From a virus, in the IMG/VR virus record IMGVR_UViG_3300030099_004395, positions 1-61,805 of that record: DNA of 61,805 bases; one strand, written 5' to 3'. The notes under the pieces are model-generated. The model saw nothing but the letters and a program-made list of their open reading frames with translations, was not told the DNA's origin and searched no databases. The translations under genes and the position numbers were made by a program. Position 1 is the stretch's first letter. Each line of letters begins with the position of its first letter. Shown here one piece after another: positions 22,558 through 31,534 of this stretch.

Positions 22558-24975
22558 ATGCAGATTTACACAAATAATAATAGTTCATTTCCAGATCAGG
22601 TAGTACCTGATTCAGTTAAAGAGTCTTGGGAATACGGTAAAAAAGTAGCATGGGCTATAGAAGGTGATTGGTTTAGTGGAACTAGATCTGGAGTTGAAAA
22701 CAGATTTAACACTAACTACAATAACTTTAGAATGCGAAGATTGTATTCTAGAGCTGAACAGCCAGTGCAAAAGTACAAAGATGAGTTAGCTATAAATGGT
22801 GATTTAAGTTACTTAAACTTAGATTGGAAACCTGTACCTATTATACCTAAGTTTGTTGATATTGTAGTAAATGGAATGGATGATAAGCTGTATGATGTAA
22901 AAGCATTTGCACAAGATCCAGAGTCAAGAAAATTAAGATCTAAATATGCTGAAGATATATTAAGAGATGTACAAGCTCAACAGTTTTTAAATATGCTTAA
23001 AAATGATGTTGGTTTAGATCTATACAATACAAGTAATCCTGAAGAGCTTCCTGAAAACCAAGAAGAGTTAGATTTACACATGCAGCTAAGTTATAAGCAA
23101 GCTAGTGAAATAGCTGCTGAAGAAGCAATAAATAACACTTTAGAATATAACAAGTATTATTTAACAAAACGTAGAGTTATAGAAGACTTAGTTGTATTAG
23201 GTATAGGTGCTGTAAAAACAAACTGGAATAAAGCTGAAGGCGTTACAGTTGACTATGTTGATCCAGCTAGAATGGTTTATTCATACACAGAAGATCCAAA
23301 CTTTGAAGACATGTGGTATGTTGGTGAAGTTAAAAATATTACTTTAGCTGAAATAAAAAAAGAATTTCCTAACTTAACGGATGCAGATCTTGAAAGAATA
23401 CAACAATATCAAGGCAATAGTAATTTTTTATATAACTGGAATGGTAGAAGAGATGGTAATGCTATATATGTTTTGTATTTTGAATATAAAACTTATTCTA
23501 ACCAAACTTTTAAAATTAAAAAGACTGCTACAGGTTTAGAAAAATCTTTACAAAAACCAGATACTTTTAATCCTGAAGCTAATGACAATTTTGATAGGAT
23601 TAGTAGATCAATAGAAGTATTATACAGTGGAGCTAAAATACTAGGTTATGACGAAATGCTTAGATGGGAGATGTGTAAAAACATGACTAGGCCTAAGTCA
23701 AATTTAGTTAAAGTTAATATGAATTATACTATATGTGCGCCTAAATTATATATGGGTAGAATAGAAAGTCTTGTTAGTAGAATGATGGGCTTTGCAGATA
23801 TGATTCAATTAACTCATTTAAAAATACAACAAGTAATTTCTAAACTAATACCTGATGGTGTTTATTTAGATGTTGATGGTTTAGCAGAGGTTGATTTAGG
23901 CAATGGCACCAGATATAATCCTCAAGAAGCACTTAATATGTATTTTCAAACTGGTAGTATATTAGGTAGATCAATGACTACAGAGGGAGATCCAAATCCT
24001 GGTAAAGTTCCTATACAAGAGCTACAGTCGAGTTCAGGTGGTCAAAAAGTACAATCATTAATATCTACTTATCAGTATTACTTGCAAATGATAAGAGATG
24101 TAACCGGACTAAATGAAGCTAGAGACGGTAGTATGCCTAATGCAGATTCATTGGTAGGTTTACAAAAGCTTGCAGCTGCTAATTCAAATACAGCAACAAA
24201 ACATATTTTAAATTCTTATTTATATTTAACTGTTAGAACGTGTGAAAATATAGTTAATAGAACTTCTGATTCTGTAGAGTTTGCATTAACTAATGAAGCG
24301 TTAAAAAATAGCATATCAACATGGAACGTAGGGCAACTAGATGATATGCAAGATATGCATTTATATGACTTTGGCTTATATTTGAGTTTAGTCCCTGATG
24401 AATTAGAAAAAGAACAATTAGAATCTAACATACAAGCAGCGTTACAAAGTGGTAGTATTAATTTAGAAGATGCTATAGATATTAGACAAATAAACAACTT
24501 GAAGCTAGCTAATCAAATGATTAAGCTTAAACGTAAAAAAGCTGCTGAAGCTGCTCAAGCTGCAGCACAAGCTAATATTCAAGCACAAGCTCAAGCAAAT
24601 ACAGAATCTCAACAAGCTGCTGCATTAGCTGAAGCTCAAAAACGTGAAGCAATAGCAGATACTGAAGTTAAAATTGAAAAAGCAAAAAATCAATTTGCTA
24701 TAGAAAAATTAGAAGCTGAAGCGCAAATAAAACGACAGCTGATGGAATTAGAGTTTAATTATAACATGCAGTTAGGTGAACAAAAAGTACAAAGAGAAGC
24801 TGCAAGAGAAAAAGAAATTGAAGAACGTAAAGATAAAAGAGCAAGAATTATAGGCACACAGCAAAGTGCAATTGCTAATCAAAAACAAAAAGAAGGTGAT
24901 GCAATAGATTTTGAAAATCCTGCTATTCAACAAAGTTTAGAGGATCCATTACAAAGTATATTAGATCAATCTTAA
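22558..24975 (+). CDS. Portal protein, 805 aa
   Basis: Dodecameric DNA gateway at one capsid vertex. Placed right after terL, it has a DMIQLTHLKIQQVISKLIPDGV stem-like helix and an RDVTGLNEARDG segment typical of podoviral head-tail connectors. The C-terminus is a long Ala/Gln/Glu-rich coiled coil (KRKKAAEAAQAAAQANIQAQ and onward). The size agrees with large podovirus portals (700-800 aa). Confidence 0.85.
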   Translation: MQIYTNNNSSFPDQVVPDSVKESWEYGKKVAWAIEGDWFSGTRSGVENRFNTNYNNFRMRRLYSRAEQPVQKYKDELAINGDLSYLNLDWKPVPIIPKFVDIVVNGMDDKLYDVKAFAQDPESRKLRSKYAEDILRDVQAQQFLNMLKNDVGLDLYNTSNPEELPENQEELDLHMQLSYKQASEIAAEEAINNTLEYNKYYLTKRRVIEDLVVLGIGAVKTNWNKAEGVTVDYVDPARMVYSYTEDPNFEDMWYVGEVKNITLAEIKKEFPNLTDADLERIQQYQGNSNFLYNWNGRRDGNAIYVLYFEYKTYSNQTFKIKKTATGLEKSLQKPDTFNPEANDNFDRISRSIEVLYSGAKILGYDEMLRWEMCKNMTRPKSNLVKVNMNYTICAPKLYMGRIESLVSRMMGFADMIQLTHLKIQQVISKLIPDGVYLDVDGLAEVDLGNGTRYNPQEALNMYFQTGSILGRSMTTEGDPNPGKVPIQELQSSSGGQKVQSLISTYQYYLQMIRDVTGLNEARDGSMPNADSLVGLQKLAAANSNTATKHILNSYLYLTVRTCENIVNRTSDSVEFALTNEALKNSISTWNVGQLDDMQDMHLYDFGLYLSLVPDELEKEQLESNIQAALQSGSINLEDAIDIRQINNLKLANQMIKLKRKKAAEAAQAAAQANIQAQAQANTESQQAAALAEAQKREAIADTEVKIEKAKNQFAIEKLEAEAQIKRQLMELEFNYNMQLGEQKVQREAAREKEIEERKDKRARIIGTQQSAIANQKQKEGDAIDFENPAIQQSLEDPLQSILDQS

Positions 24976-25000
24976 TTATTAATTTATATTATATTATATT

Positions 25001-26182
25001 ATGGCAAAGAAAGAAACAGTTACTGAAGAAGGATCATTTAAAATGCCTTCTAAAAGAAACAAACCTAAACCAAAAAATTTAGGTAAAATAGATAACATAA
25101 GCAAAGTAGATTTAAAACCTAAAGAAGATGCCGTTCAAGAGCAAGAAACAAAGGAACCTGTGCTACAGTCTGATGCACAAGACGAACAGAAAAGGGAAGA
25201 GAGCAAAGTGGAACTGCAAGAAGTGGGATCAACACACGAAGAATCTAAAAGCTCTACCGAAGAGGTTAAAGAAGAAGTAACAGTAATAAATGAAAAACCT
25301 AAAGAAGTCTTAAAAAAAGAACAAGAAGTTAAAGACGCGGTTAGAGATGAACAAGTATTAGGAAGACAACTACCAGAGAATATTGAAAAACTTGTTAAGT
25401 TTATGGAAGATACTGGTGGAACTGTAGAAGATTACGTTACACTAAATAAAGATTATACACAATTTGATGACAAATTACTTGTCAGAGAATATTACAAAAA
25501 AACTAAACCACATTTGTCAGATGATGAAATATCTTTTGTAATGGAAGATAGTTTTACATATGATGAAGAAGTGGACGAAGAAAGATTTATAAAGAAGCAA
25601 AAGCTGAAATATAAAGAAGAAGTTGCAAAAGCCAAAACTTTTCTCGAAAAAATGAAAAGTAATTACTATGATGAAATCAAGTTGAGGCCATCAGTTACTA
25701 ATGAGCAGAAAAAAGCTATGGACTTTTTCAATAGATACAACAAGGAGCAGTCGCACATACAGACTAGGAGAGATGAATTTATACAAAGAACTAATAATTA
25801 TTTTCAAGACGAATTTGAAGGTTTCAATTTTGAAGTTGGAGATAAAAAGTTTAGATATAAAGTATCAAATCCTACGGAAATGGCTGATAGACAAAGTGAT
25901 GTTAGTAAGTTTATATCTAAATTCATGGATAAAGACGGTAAAGTAACAGATCTAAATGGATATCATAAAGCTATTTATGCAGCTAGAAATGCAGATAGAT
26001 TAGCGCAACATTTTTATGAGCAAGGCAAAGCCGATGCTACAAGAGAAATTGTTTCTCAATCTAAAAACATTAATAGTGAACCAAGATCATCTGAAACAGG
26101 TGAAACATTACCTAACGGTTGGAAGGTTCGAGCGATTACTGGTGCAGACTCTACTAAGTTGAAAATTAAAAAAAGAACATAA
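25001..26182 (+). CDS. Putative scaffolding protein, 393 aa
   Basis: Highly charged and acidic. The N-terminal third is low-complexity Glu/Lys/Gln; the remainder is helical (FIKKQKLKYKEEVAKAKTF) and the end is basic (DSTKLKIKKRT). It lies between portal and major capsid genes, the usual scaffold position, and the composition fits. A head-maturation or minor capsid role cannot be excluded. Confidence 0.6.
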   Translation: MAKKETVTEEGSFKMPSKRNKPKPKNLGKIDNISKVDLKPKEDAVQEQETKEPVLQSDAQDEQKREESKVELQEVGSTHEESKSSTEEVKEEVTVINEKPKEVLKKEQEVKDAVRDEQVLGRQLPENIEKLVKFMEDTGGTVEDYVTLNKDYTQFDDKLLVREYYKKTKPHLSDDEISFVMEDSFTYDEEVDEERFIKKQKLKYKEEVAKAKTFLEKMKSNYYDEIKLRPSVTNEQKKAMDFFNRYNKEQSHIQTRRDEFIQRTNNYFQDEFEGFNFEVGDKKFRYKVSNPTEMADRQSDVSKFISKFMDKDGKVTDLNGYHKAIYAARNADRLAQHFYEQGKADATREIVSQSKNINSEPRSSETGETLPNGWKVRAITGADSTKLKIKKRT

Positions 26183-26198
26183 ATAAAAATTAAACAAA

Positions 26199-27665
26199 AT
26201 GGCGTTAGTACCAGGCGGGTCGTTTCCCGCAAAAATCGTTCCTGCACAGAATAGAGTTGTAGTGCAGGATAATTACATTGATTTCAACAGCCTTGCTGGT
26301 GGACAATGGGCTCAACAATATCTACCTGAGCTTTACGAACAAGAGGTAGAAAGATACGGAAACAGAACATTATCTGGTTTCTTGAGAATGGTAGGAGCAG
26401 AAATGCCAATGACTTCTGATCAAGTTGTTTGGTCTGAGCAAAACAGATTACACATTGCTTATAACGAGGTAACTGTTACTGTTTCAGGAGCTGCACCTTC
26501 ATACACTATTGATATTACTTTACCAGCTGGAGCTACACAAGGAGCTGTTAGAACTGGAGCTACAATTTTAGTTTCTGATAATGCTACAGGTTTAAGTACT
26601 GCTAAATTTTTAGTAACTAATGTTACTGGTGGTGGATTAAATCAATTAGCTGCTAAGTGCTACGAAACTGTACCTGCTGCTTTAACTGCTGCTGGTGCTA
26701 AATGTAGTTTATTCGTATACGGTTCTGAATTTCCAAAAGGAAGTGAAGGAATGAAAGGCGCAATCGAGCCAGCTGTATCTACTTTCACTAACTCTCCAAT
26801 TATCATTAAAGATAACTACGAGTTAAGTGGATCTGATGCTGCTCAAATTGGTTGGATTGAAGTTGCTACTGAAGACGGAACTTCTGGATACCTATGGTAT
26901 TTAAAAGCTGAGTCTGAAACTAGACTAAGATACGAAGATTACTTAGAAATGGCAATGGTTGAAGGTGAGCTTTGGTCTCATGCTGCTACAGCTTTTGGTA
27001 GTGAATTTGGTCCTGCTGGTGGAACACAAGATATCAAAGGAACTGAAGGTTTATTCTCAGCTATAGAAAACAGAGGTAATGTATTCTCTGGATTTGCTGG
27101 AGCTGCTGGACCTGGTTCAGGTGCAATTGCAGACTTTGATGAGATTCTTAAAAATCTTGACAAGCAAGGTGCTATTGAAGAAAACATGCTTTTCTTATCT
27201 AGACAAACTGCTTTAGATTTTGATGATATGATTGCTGCTATGAATGGATCTTATGCGTCAGCCGCTGCTGCTTCATACGGTTTATTTGACAACGAGCAAG
27301 AAATGGCATTAAACTTTGGATTTACAGGATTTAGAAGAGGTTCTTATGACTTCTATAAAACTGACTGGAAATACTTAAACGATGCATCTACTCGTGGTTT
27401 ATCTAAGCAAATTGATGGTGTTATGATTCCTGCTGGAACATCTACAGTATACGATCAAATGTTAGGATCTAACATCAGAAGACCTTTCTTACACGTAAGA
27501 TATAGAGCGTCTGAAACTGAAGATAGAAGATTCAAAGCTTGGATCACTGGATCTGTTGGTGGTGCTTACACTTCTGACTTAGATACAATGAAAGTTAACT
27601 TCTTATCTGAAAGATGTTTAGTTACTCAAGCTGCTAACAATTTTGTATTGTTTACAGGAGCATAA
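26199..27665 (+). CDS. Major capsid protein, 488 aa
   Basis: HK97-fold capsid subunit predicted by position and sequence: MALVPGGSFPAKIVPAQNRV, then an N-terminal helix GQWAQQYLPELYEQEVERYG, and an ALDFDDMIAAMNGSYASAAA region. The codon choice is noticeably less A/T-extreme than the neighbours (more TCT, GCT, AAC, TTC), as often seen for highly expressed capsid genes. A strong terminator-like hairpin follows. Confidence 0.88.
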   Translation: MALVPGGSFPAKIVPAQNRVVVQDNYIDFNSLAGGQWAQQYLPELYEQEVERYGNRTLSGFLRMVGAEMPMTSDQVVWSEQNRLHIAYNEVTVTVSGAAPSYTIDITLPAGATQGAVRTGATILVSDNATGLSTAKFLVTNVTGGGLNQLAAKCYETVPAALTAAGAKCSLFVYGSEFPKGSEGMKGAIEPAVSTFTNSPIIIKDNYELSGSDAAQIGWIEVATEDGTSGYLWYLKAESETRLRYEDYLEMAMVEGELWSHAATAFGSEFGPAGGTQDIKGTEGLFSAIENRGNVFSGFAGAAGPGSGAIADFDEILKNLDKQGAIEENMLFLSRQTALDFDDMIAAMNGSYASAAAASYGLFDNEQEMALNFGFTGFRRGSYDFYKTDWKYLNDASTRGLSKQIDGVMIPAGTSTVYDQMLGSNIRRPFLHVRYRASETEDRRFKAWITGSVGGAYTSDLDTMKVNFLSERCLVTQAANNFVLFTGA

Positions 27666-27672
27666 AAATAAT

Positions 27673-27695
27673 GGAGGGTGAAAGCCCTCCTTTTA
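27673..27695 (+). terminator. Hairpin terminator after the capsid gene
   Basis: GGAGGG / CCCTCC stem with a 6-nt loop (TGAAAG) followed by TTTTAT. Located in the 52-nt gap after the capsid gene; likely a partial intrinsic terminator that raises capsid transcript level relative to downstream genes. Confidence 0.8.
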
Positions 27696-27717
27696 TAAAT
27701 CTTAAATAATACTTAAC

Positions 27718-28098
27718 ATGGCAAACTTAATAAGAATCCCAATCAAAGGAGCTTCTGTTGGAAACAGCAATGAGCCACGATATGGTATTGTAAATGTTGA
27801 TGGTGCGTACGATGTAGGCGTAAGCGGATCAGACGAACACATAGACATTTATTCTACAATACCTGCAGGTGGTACACAGGTTTTAATTACAACAATAAGC
27901 TACTATGCAAACGGTGGTGGAACAGCTGTCGTTACAGCGCAAGATATAGAGAACTTCAAAGATCTAATCCTTGAGTCTAATCAAAATCCTGCGTCTAATC
28001 CAATTTTTGAACTAGAGGGTGCTGCTACTGCAGCTGCTGCTGACTTAGAAGATTATCAAGCTGATAACTTCTCTATCTCAGCTGGTACTCCGAAATAA
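27718..28098 (+). CDS. Putative minor capsid or decoration protein, 126 aa
   Basis: MANLIRIPIKGASVGNSNEP..., opening like the next gene (MANYIKIPL), suggesting two related virion proteins. Gly/Ala/Asp-rich, soluble, acidic C-terminus (ADLEDYQADNFSISAG). Direct successor of the capsid gene. Exact role not recognised. Confidence 0.6.
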   Translation: MANLIRIPIKGASVGNSNEPRYGIVNVDGAYDVGVSGSDEHIDIYSTIPAGGTQVLITTISYYANGGGTAVVTAQDIENFKDLILESNQNPASNPIFELEGAATAAAADLEDYQADNFSISAGTPK

Positions 28099-28106
28099 TT
28101 AACATT

Positions 28107-28709
28107 ATGGCAAATTATATAAAAATACCTTTATCATTGAATCCAGGTAGACCAATGTTAACAGGTACGGGGTCTTTAACTACTTCAATAACAACTAACA
28201 GTACAGACGCAACTAACCAAGTTGCTACTGCAACTACTTTTACAACTGATGGCTTAGGTACATCAGGTGTAGTAGATTTAACAATCGCTGGTAATACAGT
28301 TACTGTTGCATCTGTTGTTACAGCAGGTGATGGTTATAAAGCTGGTGACACTTTAACTTTTAGTAAAAGTGATATCGGTGGATCAACTGATGTTGTTATA
28401 ACTTTAGTCGCTGCTGATTTAGCAACTTTTGAAGGAAGTGAAACAAACCCTTATCAAATGATACCAGTAGATGATATCATGCTTGTTGAACCTGTTTCAG
28501 CTACTCAATGTAAATTAGTTACTAACCTTTGGGATGGTACTGATACAAAAGAGTGGACAGTTACAGTTTCAAATGCACCTGCATCTACTAAAGAACAGCT
28601 ATGCGCTGATCTAGCAGAAGCTATTAATGAAGCTTCACAAAATGAAAACGAACAACCTGAAGTTGAGTTCTTTAACTTAGCTACAGTAGAAGACGTTGAT
28701 TTAAGCTAA
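28107..28709 (+). CDS. Putative structural protein, 200 aa
   Basis: MANYIKIPLSLNPGRPMLTG..., followed by a VVDLTIAGNTVTVASVVTAG beta unit and a GDGYKAGDTLTF repeat also hinted at in the 189-aa protein at 14806. N-terminus matches the preceding gene. Likely a head or tail decoration protein. A UUCG hairpin terminator follows. Confidence 0.6.
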   Translation: MANYIKIPLSLNPGRPMLTGTGSLTTSITTNSTDATNQVATATTFTTDGLGTSGVVDLTIAGNTVTVASVVTAGDGYKAGDTLTFSKSDIGGSTDVVITLVAADLATFEGSETNPYQMIPVDDIMLVEPVSATQCKLVTNLWDGTDTKEWTVTVSNAPASTKEQLCADLAEAINEASQNENEQPEVEFFNLATVEDVDLS

Positions 28710-28721
28710 TACAAAAAGTTA

Positions 28722-28745
28722 TCCCCACTTCGGTGGGGACTTTTT
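28722..28745 (+). terminator. Hairpin terminator with TTCG loop
   Basis: TCCCCAC, loop TTCG, GTGGGGA, followed by CTTTTT. A seven-base-pair, GC-rich stem with a stable UUCG tetraloop and T-tract: a strong intrinsic terminator, preceded by an A-tract as well. Confidence 0.9.
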
Positions 28746-28761
28746 AATTTTATTATATATT

Positions 28762-29523
28762 ATGGAAACAAATGAAAAAAAGACTCCAAGTAAATGGGAG
28801 TATAAAGATAGAAATTACTATTTAATTAATGGAAAAAATCCATTAACGTTTACTATACCTAGTAGACATTCACGTAGATATCCACTTCTACATTTTGATG
28901 AAGAATTAGGTTATCAAAGAGAAATAAGATATGCAAGTAATCAACAATCACCTTTTGTAGATGAACAAAAAGGTGAAGTTACTTTAGCACACGTAGTTTT
29001 CAAAAACGGTCATTTAATCGTTCCTAAAGAAAAAAGAAACTTACAAGAGTTTTTAGCTATACACCCTCACAAAGGTATATTATTTAATGAGTTTGATGCT
29101 GAAGAAGAAGCTGAAGATCAATTTGATTATTTAGAAATGGAAATAGAAGCTATGAATTTAGCTTATGATATGGACGTTGATGAAGCTGAGGCTATATTAA
29201 GAGTGGAAGTTGGAACTAGTGTTAATAAGTTGTCATCTAAAGAAATTAGAAGAGACTTATTAGTATTTGCAAAAAGAAATCCTCAACTATTTTTAGACTT
29301 AGCTGAAGATGAAAATGTACATCTTAGAAACTTTGGTATAAAAGCAACTGAGCAAAGAATAATAAAACTAGCAGACGATCAAAGAACATTTGCTTGGGCT
29401 AGTAATGGCAAGAAATTATTAACAGTGCCATTTGAAGAAAATCCCTACTCAGCACTTGCTGCTTGGTTTAAAACTGATGAAGGACTTGAGGTTTATAAAT
29501 CAATAGAGAAAAAAATAAAATAA
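28762..29523 (+). CDS. Hypothetical head-region protein, 253 aa
   Basis: METNEKKTPSKWEYKDRNYY..., with LTFTIPSRHSRRYPLLHFDE at the front and an acidic helical middle (DAEEEAEDQFDYLEMEIEAM). No known motif. Its place between capsid and connector genes suggests a head-completion or internal role. Confidence 0.65.
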   Translation: METNEKKTPSKWEYKDRNYYLINGKNPLTFTIPSRHSRRYPLLHFDEELGYQREIRYASNQQSPFVDEQKGEVTLAHVVFKNGHLIVPKEKRNLQEFLAIHPHKGILFNEFDAEEEAEDQFDYLEMEIEAMNLAYDMDVDEAEAILRVEVGTSVNKLSSKEIRRDLLVFAKRNPQLFLDLAEDENVHLRNFGIKATEQRIIKLADDQRTFAWASNGKKLLTVPFEENPYSALAAWFKTDEGLEVYKSIEKKIK

Positions 29524-29540
29524 CAAGTGATACTAAATAA
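29522..29540 (+). promoter_or_regulatory. Late promoter-like element, copy 3
   Basis: AACAAGTGATACTAAATAA overlaps the previous stop codon and directly abuts a terminator stem. It shares AAGTGAT with the other late copies; the A/T block is weaker. Lying before a terminator is unusual for a promoter, so it may be a processing or dual element. Confidence 0.35.
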
Positions 29541-29564
29541 GGCGGCTATGCGGCCGCCTTTTTA
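29539..29564 (+). terminator. GC-rich hairpin terminator
   Basis: AAGGCGGC, loop TATGCG, GCCGCCTT then TTT. The stem is GC-rich in otherwise AT-rich DNA and is followed by a T-tract: strong intrinsic terminator. Confidence 0.88.
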
Positions 29565-29574
29565 AATAAAAACT

Positions 29575-30315
29575 ATGCCAGGATTTAACAAAATAAATGT
29601 TAATACTGTATACCAAACGGTATTAAGTATATTAAACAAAGAACAAAGAGGTTATATTACACCTTACGAGTTTAACAACTTAGCTAATCAAGTTCAACTG
29701 GAGATTTTTGAAAGTTACTTTGAAGATCTAAATAGTTTTTTAAAAACACCTATGAATAGTAGTGAATATGCTGATAGAGTTAAATTAACTAGAGAAAAAA
29801 TAGCAGTATTTGAAACAAGCTCCGGGATTCAAATTACAGGTGGAGTAGGTGATTTATCAACACTTACACCTAAGTTACACAGATTCGGATATATTAGTTA
29901 TGTAAATGGAAGTAAACTACCTGTTAGATTACAAGAGTTAACACCTAATGAGTTCAATATGGCTAGAAGGTCTACTATAGCTCAACCTACTAGTGATTAC
30001 CCTGTGTTCTATCAAAACGGTGTAAATATATATGTGTTCCCACAAATAAATAGTACACTAACTGTACCAATACAAAGATATGAATTATTTTATGTGAGAG
30101 TACCTAATATAGTTAATTGGGGATATACTGTTAATAGTGTAGGTGCTTATATATATTCTCCTACTGCTTCTACAGATTTTGAAATATCTAATATAGATCA
30201 AACCGAAGTAATATTAAAAATACTTGCTTATGCTGGAGTTGTAATTAGAGATAATGAAATTACACAAATGGCTTCTCAAGCAGTTGCAGTACAAGATCAA
30301 AAAGAAAAAATGTAA
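29575..30315 (+). CDS. Putative head-tail connector / tail tubular A-like protein, 246 aa
   Basis: MPGFNKINVNTVYQTVLSIL..., then QRGYITPYEFNNLANQVQLEIFESYF, a helical N-terminal segment typical of a connector. A beta-rich half follows, with SDYPVFYQNGVNIYVFPQINS. Comes straight after the head region and before the tail proteins, so a head-to-tail joining ring is likely. By position and pattern only. Confidence 0.6.
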   Translation: MPGFNKINVNTVYQTVLSILNKEQRGYITPYEFNNLANQVQLEIFESYFEDLNSFLKTPMNSSEYADRVKLTREKIAVFETSSGIQITGGVGDLSTLTPKLHRFGYISYVNGSKLPVRLQELTPNEFNMARRSTIAQPTSDYPVFYQNGVNIYVFPQINSTLTVPIQRYELFYVRVPNIVNWGYTVNSVGAYIYSPTASTDFEISNIDQTEVILKILAYAGVVIRDNEITQMASQAVAVQDQKEKM

Positions 30316-30318
30316 AAC

Positions 30319-31530
30319 ATGGGACTAGTAAAAGAAAGTAATTCACAATATTATTCAGGACAAAAAATATTAGATAATACTCTAGGGCTAGGGGTAAAAG
30401 AATTTACATTTCCAAATTACAATACTGAGTTAGTTAGCGCTTTTGGATTACCTGAAGTAACACCAGGTGTTCAAACTTACACTAGAATAGGATCTACAAG
30501 TAATTTTGAAATATACCATGGTACCGGATCTCCTTTAATTTTTAATAAAATAGATGAAGATAGAATTAGAGTTAAAGATTCAACTAATAATACTATTGAA
30601 ATAGCTAGTGGTAATGTTGGTTTAACAGATGGTTTTGTTATGTGTCAATTAACACAACCAGCTATAAACTCTAATTATGGTGGCTATAGCTGGATACCAT
30701 TAAATAGTATTATTGATAACTTTTTATTTGCTTATGTAGGTGAAGATAAAATATTACCAAAGGTAAGACGTAACGATGTTATATTTCATGCCAAACGAAC
30801 TTTGCAAGAACTTAGTTATGACGTATTAAAAGTAATTAAGTCTCAAGAACTTACTATACCACCAAGCCTTTCTGTTCCTATACCTCAAGACTTTGTGAAT
30901 CAAGTGGCGTTGTCGTGGGCTGATAGCTCCGGCGTTATGCACCCTATATATCCCTTAACTGGATTGAGTGGCAACCCATATGATTTACCAATACAAGACA
31001 ATAAAGGTATACCAACTCAAGATTCGTTTGAAAACAATATAGACGCAGATCAATCTATAATAGAAAATAGATGGAAACAAGCAACTAGTCAAGAAATAAC
31101 TGGAGATTATGATGCTTACAATCAGTCAGGTGTTTTTGATTATGTTTGGTGGAAACAAGCATATGGACAAAGATATGGCTTAAATCCTAGTACGTCTCAA
31201 GAAAACGGCTGGTATAGTCTAAACGAAAGAACTGGTAGGTTTTCTTTTAGTAGTACATTAGCTAATAGATGTATAATTTTAGAATATGTATCTGACGGTT
31301 TAGCTTATGATGACGATATGAGAATACCTAAAGTTGTTGAAGACGCTATGTACGCTTCTATAATGTACAGTTTACTTTCTGTAAGAAAATTTTCTGACCC
31401 AGGTATGTTGCAGTTTTACAAGAGAGAAAAATATGCTAAAACAAGAAACGCTAAAATAAGGTTACAAGATTTTAATTTAGAAACATTAACACAGGCTTTT
31501 AGAAACCAGTCTAAGTGGATTAAACACTAA
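30319..31530 (+). CDS. Putative tail connector protein, 403 aa
   Basis: Residues from about 150 hold VRRNDVIFHAKRTLQELSYD, and later DDMRIPKVVEDAMYASIMYS, patterns of head-tail adaptor proteins in related podovirus-like phages. Soluble, beta-rich. Starts 3 nt after the previous stop and is followed immediately by the large tail protein. Confidence 0.6.
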   Translation: MGLVKESNSQYYSGQKILDNTLGLGVKEFTFPNYNTELVSAFGLPEVTPGVQTYTRIGSTSNFEIYHGTGSPLIFNKIDEDRIRVKDSTNNTIEIASGNVGLTDGFVMCQLTQPAINSNYGGYSWIPLNSIIDNFLFAYVGEDKILPKVRRNDVIFHAKRTLQELSYDVLKVIKSQELTIPPSLSVPIPQDFVNQVALSWADSSGVMHPIYPLTGLSGNPYDLPIQDNKGIPTQDSFENNIDADQSIIENRWKQATSQEITGDYDAYNQSGVFDYVWWKQAYGQRYGLNPSTSQENGWYSLNERTGRFSFSSTLANRCIILEYVSDGLAYDDDMRIPKVVEDAMYASIMYSLLSVRKFSDPGMLQFYKREKYAKTRNAKIRLQDFNLETLTQAFRNQSKWIKH

Positions 31531-31534
31531 TTAA

